A stretch of 49,576 nucleotides of DNA from positions 768,312 through 817,887 of the forward strand of contig BFEA01000508.1 of assembly GCA_003427395.1 (NCBI GenBank). The letters run 5' to 3'. The notes below the pieces were generated by a model. It had not been told where the DNA came from and did not search any database. It was given only the letters and a program-made list of their open reading frames with translations. This DNA is from Chara braunii. Taxonomy: Eukaryota; Streptophyta; Charophyceae; Charales; Characeae. Position 1 is the stretch's first letter, and each line of letters starts with the position of its first letter. This document shows, piece after piece, positions 21,339-33,014 of this stretch. Both the position numbers and the translations under genes were made by a program.

Positions 21339-23413
21339 CCTTAGTGACCCAGTCAATCTGCACACAATACTGCCTTCCTTCCAACCTTCCCCCAGATGCA
21401 ACCCATCTCGTTCACAATCTGCTTTCATGCAGTCAACAAAAACTGAAATTGAGATTGCACACACACTCCTTTACTTCAGTCTGACTTAGGTCCTGATAGT
21501 CAAGCCAAAATCAGAGTACAGGATCCACACCATACGCTCAGTCAAACGTAGAGAGATGTACAGGTAGGGGTTATAATTGGGTTTATAGAGGGAGTCAAGG
21601 GTTTACCACTTAGTTCCCTGCCTCCAGAACTCCGCCTTAGTCCCGGCAGAGCTCCCGCAATCGGTGGGGAAACTCCCACAAAGGCCTTGGCACGGGTTAC
21701 GGGCCACACGCCCGCCTGCCGCCTTCCTCTCAGAGCCAAAGGACCAGACTTAGAGTGAGAAGGACAGGATGAGAAGGAGTAAGACTCTCAGACTCAGGGA
21801 GGACACACTCAAACTCGCGCAAGAGGGTCCTCAAGTCTTCAACGCCTGAGGGCCCCGCAATGGTGGCCGTACAAATGCCGCTTGGCCAAACACGGTCAGC
21901 TGCTGGGGTAGACACTCCTGTCAACCCCCCAACTCGCAGCAACAACCCTCCGCCGCAGCCCTGCTCCCTCTCCTAGTACCACGCCCCCGTCACCCGATTG
22001 TCTTAGCAGCAGTGACCCATTGTTCAACAACGGTCATACCCAGCTGGGGCAACTACAGCCCAAAACCCGGACCTTCAACAGCACTGCCTGCCGCACGACA
22101 GCACATCCTCCCCCTTCGATCTATCCGATGCTGCATAGTCCGGAGATGTCAAATTCAGCTACCGTTCGCCCCCGTGTCTTATCGGAGCAGCAAGGGGATA
22201 CGCAGCTGGCCACAGCGAGCACAACCCAACAGCATCCGGCGATCAGGTAAGTAACAACTGCGGGCGGTGGCTCGTTGTACGGCGGGCCACTGCGAATCGT
22301 AGTCCACTGAAACAACCGTATTTGCCAGCGGCAGCTTTGGCAGCAGAACGCTGCTAGGTGCGGCCGTGCCCACAGTATCAATGGTAGCAACAGCAGAACG
22401 GGTACCACGGCGGCACCCCGCAACCTAACCATAGCAGCCAGCACCGCCAAGCTAGATGCGGCAATGCCCCAGGGACCGCAACGGAAGACGCTGTACGGCG
22501 GTGAGCCCTGCGGCACGTCGGCAGTGGTCAACACTCAGCCTGTCGCGGCAGCCTCAGTAGGTCAGCCTCTGGTGCCAGTCCGTTTCCTCTCGCCCTTCCG
22601 GCTGGAGGGGTAGTATCCTGGCCGATCAGCAACGCATGTAATCTCGCAACTGGCTTGCCGTCACCCGACCCGGCGGAACGAGACCTCGTAGCTGCTCTTC
22701 AAGCTTGTAATCCTTACCATCTGCCTATTGCAGGCTCGCTCCTTGGCCCCCTTCGATCTGGCCCAACAAGCAAGCCCCCGCTCCCATAGCTCCGACCCCG
22801 TGCCACTCCTCCCTTGGCTATCTGCAACATCCCCGCCCGTGAGTGGTTCACACCGTCCCCGCGGAATCGCACCGTCCCAGCGGAATCGCAACTAACTCAG
22901 GTGAGTCTTGCTTCTCCTCCCTCAGTCCGCCTCACCGTTTACTCCCCCGCACTCTTTACTCCGCTCCGCTTGGCACGCCCTCTCCCCCCCTTATCTCCGT
23001 TTGTCCCATTCACTCTGCCATATCCATCCTTTCCTTCTTTTATTGCTAAACGCACCTGGCGTCGCCCGCGTCCAGGTTCACTACCTTACCTCTCTCTCCC
23101 TCCAGCACCTTCGTCGTCTTCGTCGTGGTGACGTCCCCCAAAACTGTGTCCGTCACTTACGAGTGCACAGCGCTCAGTCGTGGCCCAACTTTGTCGAAAG
23201 GAAGTAAAGCCAAAATGGTCGAACGGGCAGCTCCCCTCCGACTTATACCGACCGGCCCTAAGCAACGGCCGCGCGGGCCTCCGCGAATGCCCCACAGGAC
23301 GCCAGCCGGGGCGAGTTCCCGCAGGTTTTCTGGGACACGCTCCGCCCAGCACCGCCTCTCTCACGAACGTGGCCTCTTTCCGGGGCCTGGTTCAGGTAGG
23401 CATTCCCCTCCCC

Positions 23414-23481
23414 TTTTCCTCGATCCATGCATGTCATTCTTGCGCAGGGGCTATGCTAATCCTCTCTGTATCACTCCAATT
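23414..23481 (-). pseudogene. U6 snRNA-derived segment in the 3' LTR
   Basis: The minus strand carries GATACAGAGAGGATTAGCAT, then a TAGCCCCTGCGCAAGAATGACA-like run and ATCGAGGAAA. This matches U6 from the ACAGAGA box through the internal stem-loop into the 3' part. The U6 5' hairpin is missing. Several changes separate it from the 5' LTR copy at 42764-42831, which is the better match. Confidence 0.85.
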
Positions 23482-24484
23482 CTCGCAGGCTTGAAAAAGG
23501 CTTCGACCGGGCAACGCCTCACAATGCCTCTCCTCCTTTTCATACGTACCCCGGCGCAGCCTGCGTCCGGGTTCATTCCGAACTCATGCAGTGGCCAACG
23601 ATTCTCCCACAATCCCCATTCTCCCTAGCTGCCGCGTCAGCGAGTTGACCAATCGAAAAAAGAAAAATAGAACAAAATAAAAAAGAAGAAAAACGAGAAA
23701 ACAAACGGACAAAATTGAAATCTAAAGCAAAAATCTCCCCCGTAGTAATTCCTCCCCTACTCCACTACTTCCGCGCGAACCCGGCCTCCTTTCGGGGCCT
23801 AGTTCGGGCACTCCCTAACCTCTGCCCCAACAAGTACTCGGCTCCGGCCTCCCCTTTTTCCGTCTTCTCGTCCGGGTTCATTCCCGGACCTCCCCCTTGT
23901 TGGCTTCGCGGGCCTCCCGCTTCCCCCGTATCTCACTTCGATTCTCCCCCGGGAAGATCCGCCCTGCCGCCCCCCCACTTACTTAGCACCCCCCGCATAA
24001 ACCCGGCCTCCCTCTGGGGTCTACACAGGTGGGCCTTGTACAGGGCCAGGCAATTCCTTCTTTACGTCACTCCCAGGTCTTCCTAGTGGCCGCATCAGCA
24101 AGTTGGCCAGCCCTCGTGAAGTTTGACTTTTTGATTTCTGGGCCCCTCGGCCCCCATCAACCGAGTTAGACGGGGCATGACCCACAGTACGTGGGTATAC
24201 CCAACGGATCGGACTGCCAGCCCCAAGGCGCGGTCAACCGCCCCTCAACGGCTCCATCCTACGCAGGAAAAACTGGGGTGGCCTCCAAAACAAGGGAAGG
24301 GGATCACCTGGACGGGAGAACGAGCCGTAGCCCCTGCCAGTCCTCTTGCAGCCTTGCAGCGCGGACCTGCGGTCGGGCTCCCTCGCCAAACCCAAAAAGA
24401 ACAAAAAAAAGGGAGAAAAAGGGGGGATAGTCCCACGGGACCCTCAACCCCCTTTCTTCTCGCCACTCCATTGCTTTTGCGTCG

Positions 24485-24557
24485 CCTTCTGCGGGATTCA
24501 AACCTCGTACCTCCGCCGTGCAAACCCAGTGCCGTAACCTATAGGGCTAAGCCCAAG
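24485..24557 (-). other. tRNA-like segment in the 3' LTR
   Basis: On the minus strand there is an A box TAGCCCTATAGG (24549-24538) and a B box GGTTTGAATCC (24504-24494) at tRNA spacing, with TTTGCAC where an anticodon loop would lie. Stems are poor. A TATATA run lies just upstream in LTR sense (near 24583-24588). Confidence 0.5.
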
Positions 24558-25034
24558 CCTGTAACCAGCAGGCACGGTTTCCTATATAAAGTGGTGCCGC
24601 GCGGCGTTCCGGGCCAAAATACCGCTCCGACCGTCCTTTCACCCCGCATTCATACCCACGGCCCCTAAATGTCTGCGTCGGCCTACCAGCCTGTGCCCTG
24701 ACCGTCCCGTATGCCTCTCGGTGCGCCACTCCTGCCACCGGTCACGTGCGCCGGCCAAAAGCAAGAAAAGAAACAGACCTTTACCCGTAACCAGACCCGT
24801 AACATGGTCCGGGCCGGTCGGCTAGACCGACCGCCTATCTCAACCAAAAGAAATCACACACGCGCCTCAAAATTGTGCGCCCACATACTCCCTACCGGGA
24901 CAAGGCAGACCTTTGCCCGCGCGCGGGAGACCCTCACATTGTCCGCACGGGCACTCGAAATCCAGGTTAACTGAACCTTTCTGTCACTTGCAGAAACCAG
25001 GGCGGATACCCTTGTAAGGGTATTCGTGCCGACA

Positions 25035-26796
25035 GCTTACCGGACCATATTAAGCGACGTCCCCGTCGCCCCGCCAGATCAGAAAGCTATAAATCCATCC
25101 ACACTCCAAATGGTGACGAGGTTAGAGCCAATCCGATTAGCCGATAGACTCAGGGATGAGGCCTCCATCAAACAGTGTCAACACAACTATATGCTGCCAG
25201 GGTTTCAACCTGGGTCTCCATTGTCCTGACACCAGGACGCCGGTGTATTACGCGTCGATACTACAGCATAAGTTCCAAAGGCCCTCAAACCTTCCTCTTC
25301 CCCTTCGTGGGACGCGGGCTTCGAATGGGACCTATGAAGGCATTCGTTGCCTTCTTCAACAAATTCCTCATAGTCAAACAAAGTACGCACGTATCAGCTT
25401 GTAGCCTCTCTCGGGCTTTTCTGCAGTCTAGTACAGAAATTTCAGGTCCCCATCTGGGCCTACCGTAGCCTGGCTGATCGGGCCAGGTCTACGGCCTACC
25501 GCGTTGTTACCTTAGCGGCGATATCCTCCCGCTGGTTATACAACGACAGGTATACCCCTGATAATCAATCAATCAGGGTCTCCAAAGGACTTGACTCTTA
25601 TCCCGCGAAGTAATTTCCCTGGGGCGGGCAACTCCCCTTAAACTCTTACATTGCGGGCCCGCAGCCAGGTTGTGCCGGCTAGCAGCCATCCACTAGGGGT
25701 TGCGCCCAGGTGGCACTGAGCCTTACCGTTAGCTTGGTATTCCTTTAAATATGTCTCAAAATTAGCACAGGTGGCCAGGCGGGGCGTCACAAACAAACTC
25801 ACAGGCCGCTGCGAGACTACGCAGGGGTCTGAAGGCATTTACCGGCCCTCCTATAATAGGCACGGCATCCTTCGCTCAATCACAAACCATCCCTGCCGGA
25901 TTCACATGGCCGCGGCTCCTGACTTGATAAGAGTCAGCAGTCGCCCATCCTGAGGCATCTCTCGCCCTTTTTAAATGCTTCAAGCAAACATGGTCCCTTC
26001 TCGTCAGACTTTATCAATACAAACAATGCTTTCCATACCAGTTAACTTTTTACTCGCCCTTATTTTAGTAAGGGGCGCCCCTCATAAAAGATTTACCGGC
26101 CATCCTCTTTATGGGATGACTCCTCGCCCGACCTCGTCCAGAACCATGAAGGGGCCTCCATACAATGCAATTCCCACCTTCCAGAACCATGAAGGGAGTC
26201 TTAATCATCAAACAACTCAAGTTGAGGGACCACCTTCTGGTCCCTACACAATTTAGGCAACGATGTTTAGTATAACCAAACATACAAATTCCTAAATTTA
26301 TTAATCCCGTAGGATTTTCACAGTTTTTCACAAACAGGCTGCACTCCCCCTCCTTATACTCTGCCTTCTCGTCTGCTTGCAGCAGACTGCACGAGTATAC
26401 CGGAGGGTAGAAAACTTTACGATTTACACAATCATGCCCATGAGATGTATCATGTACATCTCTCACATAAAGCCAAACACTCATCGAGATAAATCCGCAC
26501 ATGTGAGAATGATAGTGATCGTCACAAGACAAGTCCCACAGGATCTCAACTCATAGTACACTCAGGGAGTAGAATGCCTCCCCCAACAACCGAATACAAG
26601 CACTCCACTCAATACCCTGCCTGTCTGAGTAGGACTCATAACCCCACTGTACACTCAGGAGGAAACAAATGAACAAGAGTCAAACGCATATGTACAATCG
26701 GATAGAAACTCACCCCACCACTTCTACGCACACACACATCTAGGGCCCGCTCGACTGACTCAAAATATGTACACCCCTAACCCCGCCCTGTGTGTG
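25035..26796 (-). mobile_element. 3' non-coding part of the element's internal region
   Basis: About 1.76 kb between the stop of the second Gag-like gene and the 3' LTR. I see no coding domain. Small local duplications of CCAGAACCATGAAGG occur near 26140-26200. The last nucleotides before the LTR (GGTCCGGTAAGC on the minus strand) resemble those of the LARD (GGTCCGGAAATGC). Confidence 0.65.
25054..25069 (-). other. Conserved hairpin upstream of the 3' LTR
   Basis: GCGAC-GGGGAC-GTCGC on the minus strand, 19 nt before the LTR start, equivalent to the LARD hairpin at 4710-4725. Confidence 0.6.
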
Positions 26797-29510
26797 TCAC
26801 GGATCTCTAGTCCCACCAATATATAGACAGACTGGTCCCAACTTACACAATTCCTCCTGGTTCTGCCTATACAACTGAGCCCTGCCCCCATCTGGAGCTC
26901 GCTCCACTATCCTGCCCTGTCTGTCATAGAACTTGCCGTCGACCTCCGCAACTCGCCCCTTGGCCTTATCCTCAAGGAGCTCTGGACAGTCCACGACTCT
27001 ATGCCCTCCCTCCTTGCACCAAAAACAGGAGGTATCGTGCCACCTGGCAATCTTCTTCTTTCTCCCCTGCGAACTCGATGCCAAAGGCATCCCCACGGTC
27101 TCAGTAGTCACCTCATGACACGAGGGCAACCCCACATGGCCCTGAGGTCCAGGCTCCATAACCTCAACACCCTCACCCCCTCGTGCAACCACACTCTCTG
27201 GCCCGCGCTCTGGCGTATCCAACTCTCGAGGTCCCTCCTCATGCGCCCTCTCTGTCATCATCGCCTCATCCCTACATACTCCCGACGGCTGAGAGTCCAC
27301 CATGGCAGTGGGCTCACTAGTAACCTCCTGCTGCTGCTGCAGTCGCGAGTCAGGCCCTCCTGAGTCCGTCTTCGTGGCCCAGGAGCCCAGCTCCGCTCTC
27401 AACTCTCCCAATCTCGGGGCCTGCTCTGGAGCGTCAAGTCCCTGAGGCCCCTCCTGCGGAGTGCCTATCCTCATGGCTGCCGCCAGCTCATGCAAGCGCG
27501 AAACTCTCCTCTCCGTGGACATAGCCATGAGCGACTCCTGCGCGCCATTCTCCTCCTCAACTGCGTCCAAGGGCACCTCCTCCATCGGCTCACCCTGTCG
27601 AGGGACCTCCACTGTTGCTCCTTGGCTCGGCGAGGCGCGCATCCCCCGACCCTCTCCATCGGCACCGGCTCGCCCCATCTGGCTAGCCTCCCAGGCTACC
27701 GAGAGCCTATCCACAGCAGCCGCGATCTCCCCAAATCTCCTCTCCCACTCAACCTCTCTAGCCTGGCTCCTCGCCCTCTCCTCGGCAAGCTGAGTAGTCA
27801 GGTGCTCTACCTCCAGCTCCTTAACCCTGAGCTCATTGCTGAGTAGATTATACCACTGGAAAGATGTGACTGTCGTCTCGCATACCCTCCGATCCATGCG
27901 CTCAATCGCCTGCCTGGTCGCGGAGAACCCCAGGTCCCCCATCTCTCTCAACTCACTCGTCTCCTCGTCCGCCCGTCCTGCCTCTCGTGACCTCTGGCGG
28001 GCTGCATCCCTCTGGCTCNCATACCTAGCCCACAACTCGTCGATCCTCTGCTCACTCGTTTTGGGCTCGACCGGCGGTGTCGGCTCTATCCCCGCCGCCT
28101 CCATCTCAGCCTGTCTTGCGTGTATCTCGTCTAGACGGGCCCTCACTCGGGTGGACTTCTCTTCACGGGTCTCTGTTGGGCCCCTGACCTCCTGAAGTCG
28201 ATGCCTCCACCTCCATCCCTTCGCTCGTGCACGACACTACTGGTGGTAACTCTGCTGAAACGGGCTCCTCGATATCCGGGCTCTTGGTCACCTACGTGGC
28301 CGAGGGCAAGTCAAGGGGCGTCTCCACCCTCGCTCTCTCACATACTCCCTGACCCTCCGCCTCTGCCTCCTGCTCCGGTAACGCGGTGGCCTCAGGGGGA
28401 AACTCCGGGATCTCCTCACTGTCTGGCTCAGGAATCCCCTCTGGCCATAAACGCTGTGCTGGCTCTGGAGCTGGGGAACATGGAGGGGTATCGTCCCCAA
28501 CCGTGATCACCTCTCTGCCCTGAGGTCGTACCGGATCCGGCCGCTCGGCTGCCATCTCATGATCCTGCGGCTCCTCTCGGTCTCGCATGTCTGTCTCCAT
28601 CTCATGGTCGAGGGGCTCCTCCAGTGGCACGTAGCATGCCGGCTCAACTGAGCCCTCTCCCAGGCGTGAGGCCTCCCATTGGGATACATCGAGATGAGTC
28701 GCTAAGCTTCGGAATGGCGTCTCTCTTGGTATGTCCAGCTCCTGCGTTGATGGCAATGGCGAGGGCGGCCTCAACTCCTCGCTCGTAATCCGCCGAAACT
28801 CAACCGCCCGGAGGCCACAAGCAGGGAACGACTCCCTTGCCAATGCGAGCCCTATGGGCTCATCCTCCCGCTGGGCTGGGGCTCCCCTCCCCTCTCTGGC
28901 CAGCCCTGCCTCTCTCGGTGCTGGTTCCCTTGGCCTTTTGCTTCGCCGTCGCCTCTCAACCCTAGGCTCGTGCCTCTCGTGCTGTGGCCGTCCGAACGCC
29001 CTCCTAAGCTGGGCCTCACAGTCCTCCCAGTCTCGAGCCCTCTCCTGAATCTGCTTGACCGTCTGCTTCTCTGCTTGCCTCGTCCAGATAAGTAGGGCCT
29101 GCACCCATTCCCCCTGCGCAACCCCCAGACTCAACATGTAGTGCTCATATGCGGGGATGAACTCATCTGCGTTTCCCTCCTCCAATCGAATGGGCATGCC
29201 ATCACGCCCCCTAGGGGAAGCTCTCAACCTCTGCATTCCCGGCCTCCACATCTGGCCAAGTGAGGGCCTCCTCGCGTATCTGAGCGACAGGCTCCTCGAA
29301 CTGCCCTACACCCCTCAAGTGGTGAATCCTCTCTGCCACTGACCACCCTCTCTGTGCCGCATGGTCCCGATATATGTCCAAGAAGAGCTCAATGTTGTCG
29401 TCATCGAACTCGGGCGTAGGCTCCCTCCTAGGTGGCCCATGCTGCTCGCCCCCTCCCGCTATCCTCTGGAGCCCCTGGCGTGGCCGTGTGTCCCTCCCGC
29501 CCCTCTGCAT
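26797..29510 (-). pseudogene. Second Gag-like gene downstream of Pol, broken
   Basis: Three open segments in successive frames (29510-29211, 29251-28292, 28146-26797) make one protein-like unit of about 900 codons. There is a frame change near 29230, an in-frame TAG at 28292-28294 and another frame change before 28146. The N-terminal part (NIELFLDIYRDHAAQRGWS, then an alpha-helical stretch with WVQALLIW and WEDCEAQLRRAF) looks like a retrotransposon capsid. An acidic, proline- and glutamate-rich middle follows, then a heptad-like helical region. Near the end is a CX2CX4HX4C zinc knuckle, CFWCKEGGHRVVDC, at residues ~374-387 of the last segment. After the knuckle it has DGKFYDRQGRIVERAPDGGR, matching DGDIYDRWGKHIDPKTPGGIR after the first Gag's knuckle once each is cut to its shared pattern DGxxYDRxGxxI...GGxR. 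The start at 29510 is the ATG just after a predicted splice acceptor. An envelope or transmembrane protein is not indicated. A nested second element is less likely because no LTR, PBS or TSD bounds it. Confidence 0.7.
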
Positions 29511-29532
29511 GGCTGCCTTCGAAAAGTCAGAC

Positions 29533-29580
29533 CTGCACAACAGGCGAGAGACAACAAACAGGCACACAACAGGGTCAGCA
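29533..29580 (-). promoter_or_regulatory. Predicted 3' splice site upstream of the second Gag-like gene
   Basis: On the minus strand, TGCTGAC (29580-29574, branch-point-like) is followed by ~35 nt of T- and C-rich sequence and ends GCAG at 29533. The ATG at 29510 is 22 nt downstream. This would allow a spliced subgenomic mRNA, as env genes use. It is a prediction only. Confidence 0.45.
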
Positions 29581-29715
29581 ACCGAGCCATCGGCTTAGGG
29601 AAATCCCACACACACTCCACACCCATCCATCCCAATCACTCGCCTACCCAATCATCTGACAAGGGTAGAACTTTAGGCGGAACTCCATCTTTAACAAGGT
29701 CTCATGATCCCTCAC

Positions 29716-31170
29716 CTATTCCCTGGCCACGAATTTCTTCAGCCTTGTCCCTGATACCCAATCCTGCCACCCTGCACCATCCAGCTCTCCGATTTGGTAG
29801 GCCCCAAACTCGCCACACCGCACGATCCTATAGGGTCCCAGCCACCGCTTGTCGAGCTTCCTAGACCATTATTTTTCCAGCGAGGAGTCATACAACAGCA
29901 CCACATCTCCGACCTTCAGCGGATCCTTCCTTATTCGGGCCATCTGGTCCCATCTCATCTTGTCCTCCATACGACTTCTCTCTACCTGACCAGCGGCCTC
30001 TCGTAGCCTTTCTTCAGCGGCCCCCACCTGCCGTGCTCGTATATCGAGCAGCTCCTCAAAGGACAGGTTCACTTCCAGATCCTGGCGCCTCCACGTCTTC
30101 ATAAAGCTTTCTATGGGAAAGGTGGCATGCCTTCCGTACCATAGTGTGGTTAGCGCATACTTGGTAGTCCTTTTCACTGTAACATTTTCCACGAAGAATG
30201 CTTCTCTCAGGAATTTCGGCCATTGGTTAGGCTTTCCTTCAGTCCATTTGGCCAGAAGATTCGTGATGGTACTATGCCCCCTCTCCACAGGCGTGTTTGC
30301 CTGGGGGTGCGTGGCAGTAGTGTAATTTGCTACCACGCCATACCCTGCAAGCAAGGTTTGCACCTCATTACAAGTGAACTCCGACACCCGGTCCATCACA
30401 AACTCTCTGACAAATGGATAGCGCAGGTAGTATTCTTCGATGCACCTCGCTAAAACTGGGTCAGTCTTCGTATGAATAGCCCGACCATCCACGAACCCGG
30501 TAAGGTTGTCCAGTGCGTCGAAGATATAGCTACTTCCACCCACTTCCCTTTCCAACCTGGGGTGCAGAGGCTCCCAAGGCCTTTGCGCCGACCTCTGTTG
30601 GCAAGGTACACAGGACTGGCAGTACTTGATGACCATAGTCAGCATCCCATCCCAATGGTATAGATCACTTATCTTTGCGCACGTGGCACTAACCCCTCTG
30701 TGCCCCCCCGCTATACCATCGTGCAAGGCTGCTATGACGTCGATCTGACGGTTTCTCCCACATACGATCCTCTTTGGGTTCCCAACTTGTCGCTTTATGA
30801 ACAGATGGCCATCTCTTACCACATAGAGATGTCTCATCTTCTGGGCTTTGGCACTTGCGTCCCTATCCCTCATTTCGTAAGACAGGAGTAACCCCAACTC
30901 CCGATAAATTCCGTCATACTCCTCAGCACGGAAGACCTCCCTAATCTCTCCTTCTTCGAACTCGTCGTCCTGGCACTCAGGAATGAGAAGTTCGTTCTCC
31001 TCTAAGCTGGTTGCGCTCCTCTGGTCCAAGTTCCCCTGCAGGAGCGTGTTGGTGAGCAAGTACATTCCTCCCATCAGTTACTCATGCTCCTCTACCTGGG
31101 TCGGGCCTTCCTCTATCGTCCTTACCTCCTCCGCTAGACTATGTGTCCCTGCCAATGCCAACCTCATCAT
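29716..31170 (-). pseudogene. Integrase part of Pol, broken
   Basis: It continues the RT reading frame. The zinc-binding HHCC domain is visible with H118, H125, C152 and C155, numbered from the Met at 31074 (H-X6-H-X26-C-X2-C). Of the catalytic D,D35E triad, D228 (VMDRVSEFT) and E264 (PQANTPVERGH) are present with exact 35-residue spacing. The first Asp appears lost: EREVG runs directly into GSSYIFDA, so about a dozen residues seem deleted. A GPY-type C-terminus (RWLGPYRIV) follows and the frame ends at TAG 29716-29718. No chromodomain is seen. In-frame stops are TAA 31078-31080 and TAA 29869-29871. Integrase would insert cDNA into host DNA; this copy should be inactive. Confidence 0.88.
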
Positions 31171-32991
31171 TCAGCCAACATCCCTACTCCCCCACGGATC
31201 TTCTTCCTGGAAGGGCTTGAGGACCAACTCCTCCTTCTGCTCATACCCCCTTGGTGCTAGCCATATAGGATGCGTGACGCAGCTAGGCACCCTCAGCGAC
31301 CATTCATTTATAAGGAGGCGGACGTCCTCCTCCTGGTCCAAGAACCCATCAACTGGTAGGGTATCCTCAATTGATTCTTGATTCGCCCTGTCCCAGTTGA
31401 TACAGCTCAATCCATCTGCCCTGTTCTTGTCCCCGGGAATCCTCTCCAACTCAAAGTTAAACATCCAAATGTAAGTCAACCACCTCGTGATGGTTGGGTC
31501 AGATGGAGTGTAACTTTTCAGGGAACTCGCCAGCGCGATAGGATCCACCCTCAAGATGAGCCGCTTGCCAAAGATATAGTTTCGGAAGGTCCTTAGGCAA
31601 TGGAGTACCGCCAACGTCTCCTTCTTAAACTGGGAGTAATTCCTTTCAGTCGTATTGAGGGTGCGACTTTCAAACCTCGGCGGCCTCTCCTTCCCATCAA
31701 CATCCGCCTGAATCAGGACTCCTCCTAAGGCAGTTGGCCCAGCGTCCGTCTCGACAACGAATAGCTTCTCCTCCGTGACCTCGTAGTTCGGCGCTCCCAG
31801 CACCAAACCTCCTTCCCTGAACTCTCCCTTCATCTTTTCCACAGCCTTCTCCTGGTCCTCGCCCCAGACCCATTCTTGATCCTGACGCACCAGCTTTCTT
31901 AAATGCTCCGTCTTGGTGGCGAAATCCTTCACAAAACTCCTCCAAAACCCGCAGGTCCCAAGAAAGCTCCTCACGTCCGTTATTGACTGGAAGGGGACTG
32001 GCCACTCCAGGATCTTGTCCGTCTTCTTCACATCTGGCCTCCGCCCTTTCTCGTTGCAGACAAAGCCCAGAATCGTGGCCTCCCTCATGCAATGCTTCGA
32101 CTTGGGGCCACTCGCCGTCAGGTTGTGCTCTTCCAGCAGACCCAGAACTTGATCAATATCCTGGACGTGCTTCCAGACAAACCGCCTCACTCCTGGCATC
32201 ACTTCGTCTTCCTCCTTCTCCTTTGGACCCTTGACCGCCAAGTTGTCAATGTAGGGCTGAGTGATATGTGGACTAACTGTCTGCATGACCCTAATCATGT
32301 GCCTTTGCACCATTGCCACCGCATTAGTCCACCCCTGAGGTGCCACGTTCGTGTGGATCAGCCCACTTGGCGTATGCAGCGCCGGCACTAGCCTATCCGG
32401 TGGGTACACAGGAAACTGGTCATACCCAGAGTAAAGGTCTATAAGTAAGATTATAGGTCTTCCTGCGCTTGACTCTGACAGAGCGTCCGCGTGAGGCAAC
32501 CCTCCCGCGTCCCGCACCGTCATTGCATTCAATCGTTGCAGATCCTGCACCCACCGCAACGTTCCGTTCGGCTTGATAAAACAAACCCAGGGGGAAGCAT
32601 ACGGTCCACTGGAGTAATCCGCCACGTACATCCTCATCTTCCCATCCAAGTAATCCACCACCTTCTTCTCCTCATCCGGATTCGGGTACCGCGCGCCCCT
32701 CAGGTTCCACGGCTCGTGTGGGACGGTATGGATTCGTATCATCGGGATCTTATCCACGTCCAACCTCCCACGCTCGGCATCATTAAACGCGTACGCGCAA
32801 TGCCTCCTCTTCATGGTCTCCACCATCAAGGTCCTTTCCTGGGGAGAAAGGAAGCCAGGCTCGCCAATTATCAACCCTTCCTCATTCTCATCCTTGATGC
32901 GGCACGGCCCTGCCTGCGCGTGCTCCCGCATACGCCTTATCAGCCCCCACTCTCGCTCATAGTAGGCTTCCTCATCCTCCGTGACAAGCAC
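31171..32991 (-). pseudogene. Reverse transcriptase and RNase H part of Pol
   Basis: A 606-codon open frame. RT motifs run in order: SPWVCFIKPNGTLRWVQDLQ, catalytic D185 in LIDLYSGYDQ, PQGWTNAVAMVQ, then YIDN at 247-250. The family consensus there is YxDD, so one catalytic Asp is Asn. RNase H follows with D416 (ETDAG), E458 (KKETLAV) and D483 (RVDP). PR-RT-RH-IN order makes this Ty3/Gypsy. The frame is open upstream to 33060, so the annotated start at 32991 (a GTG) is not a real initiation site. RT is expected as a fusion with protease. It ends at TGA 31171-31173, in frame with integrase, which was probably a sense codon once. Confidence 0.9.
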
Positions 32992-33014
32992 AGGGACTGG
33001 GCGGCACTTCTTGT

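Larger units (their letters stand above)
17245..25034 (-). mobile_element. 3' LTR of the minus-strand Ty3/Gypsy element
   Basis: Read on the minus strand it starts TGTCGGCACGAATACCC at 25034 and ends GCTCGACA at 17245, 7,790 nt. It pairs with 36645-43954. In LTR sense it holds a tRNA-like segment (~24520), a U6-like segment (~23450), the UAAGUU hairpin array (21338-20402), ~120-bp repeats (20100-19576) and TATA-bearing blocks (18455-17789). No gene is supported. The open frames shared by the two LTRs reflect sequence identity, not coding. Confidence 0.9.

Noticed and set aside
21053-23628. Open frames repeated at 19,350 bp offset, as conserved genes
   Set aside because: The identity is at DNA level over the whole LTR, in all frames and on both strands, including the hairpin array. 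It is not coding conservation.
25180-25260. Another tRNA-like T-arm on the minus strand (CCAGG-TTGAAAC-CCTGG)
   Set aside because: The T-stem pairs, but no convincing A box or acceptor stem is found at tRNA spacing.
26797-29510. Second Gag-like gene as a nested separate retrotransposon
   Set aside because: No LTR, PBS or duplication borders it, and it lies in the same orientation between integrase and the 3' non-coding region. Kept as an alternative only.
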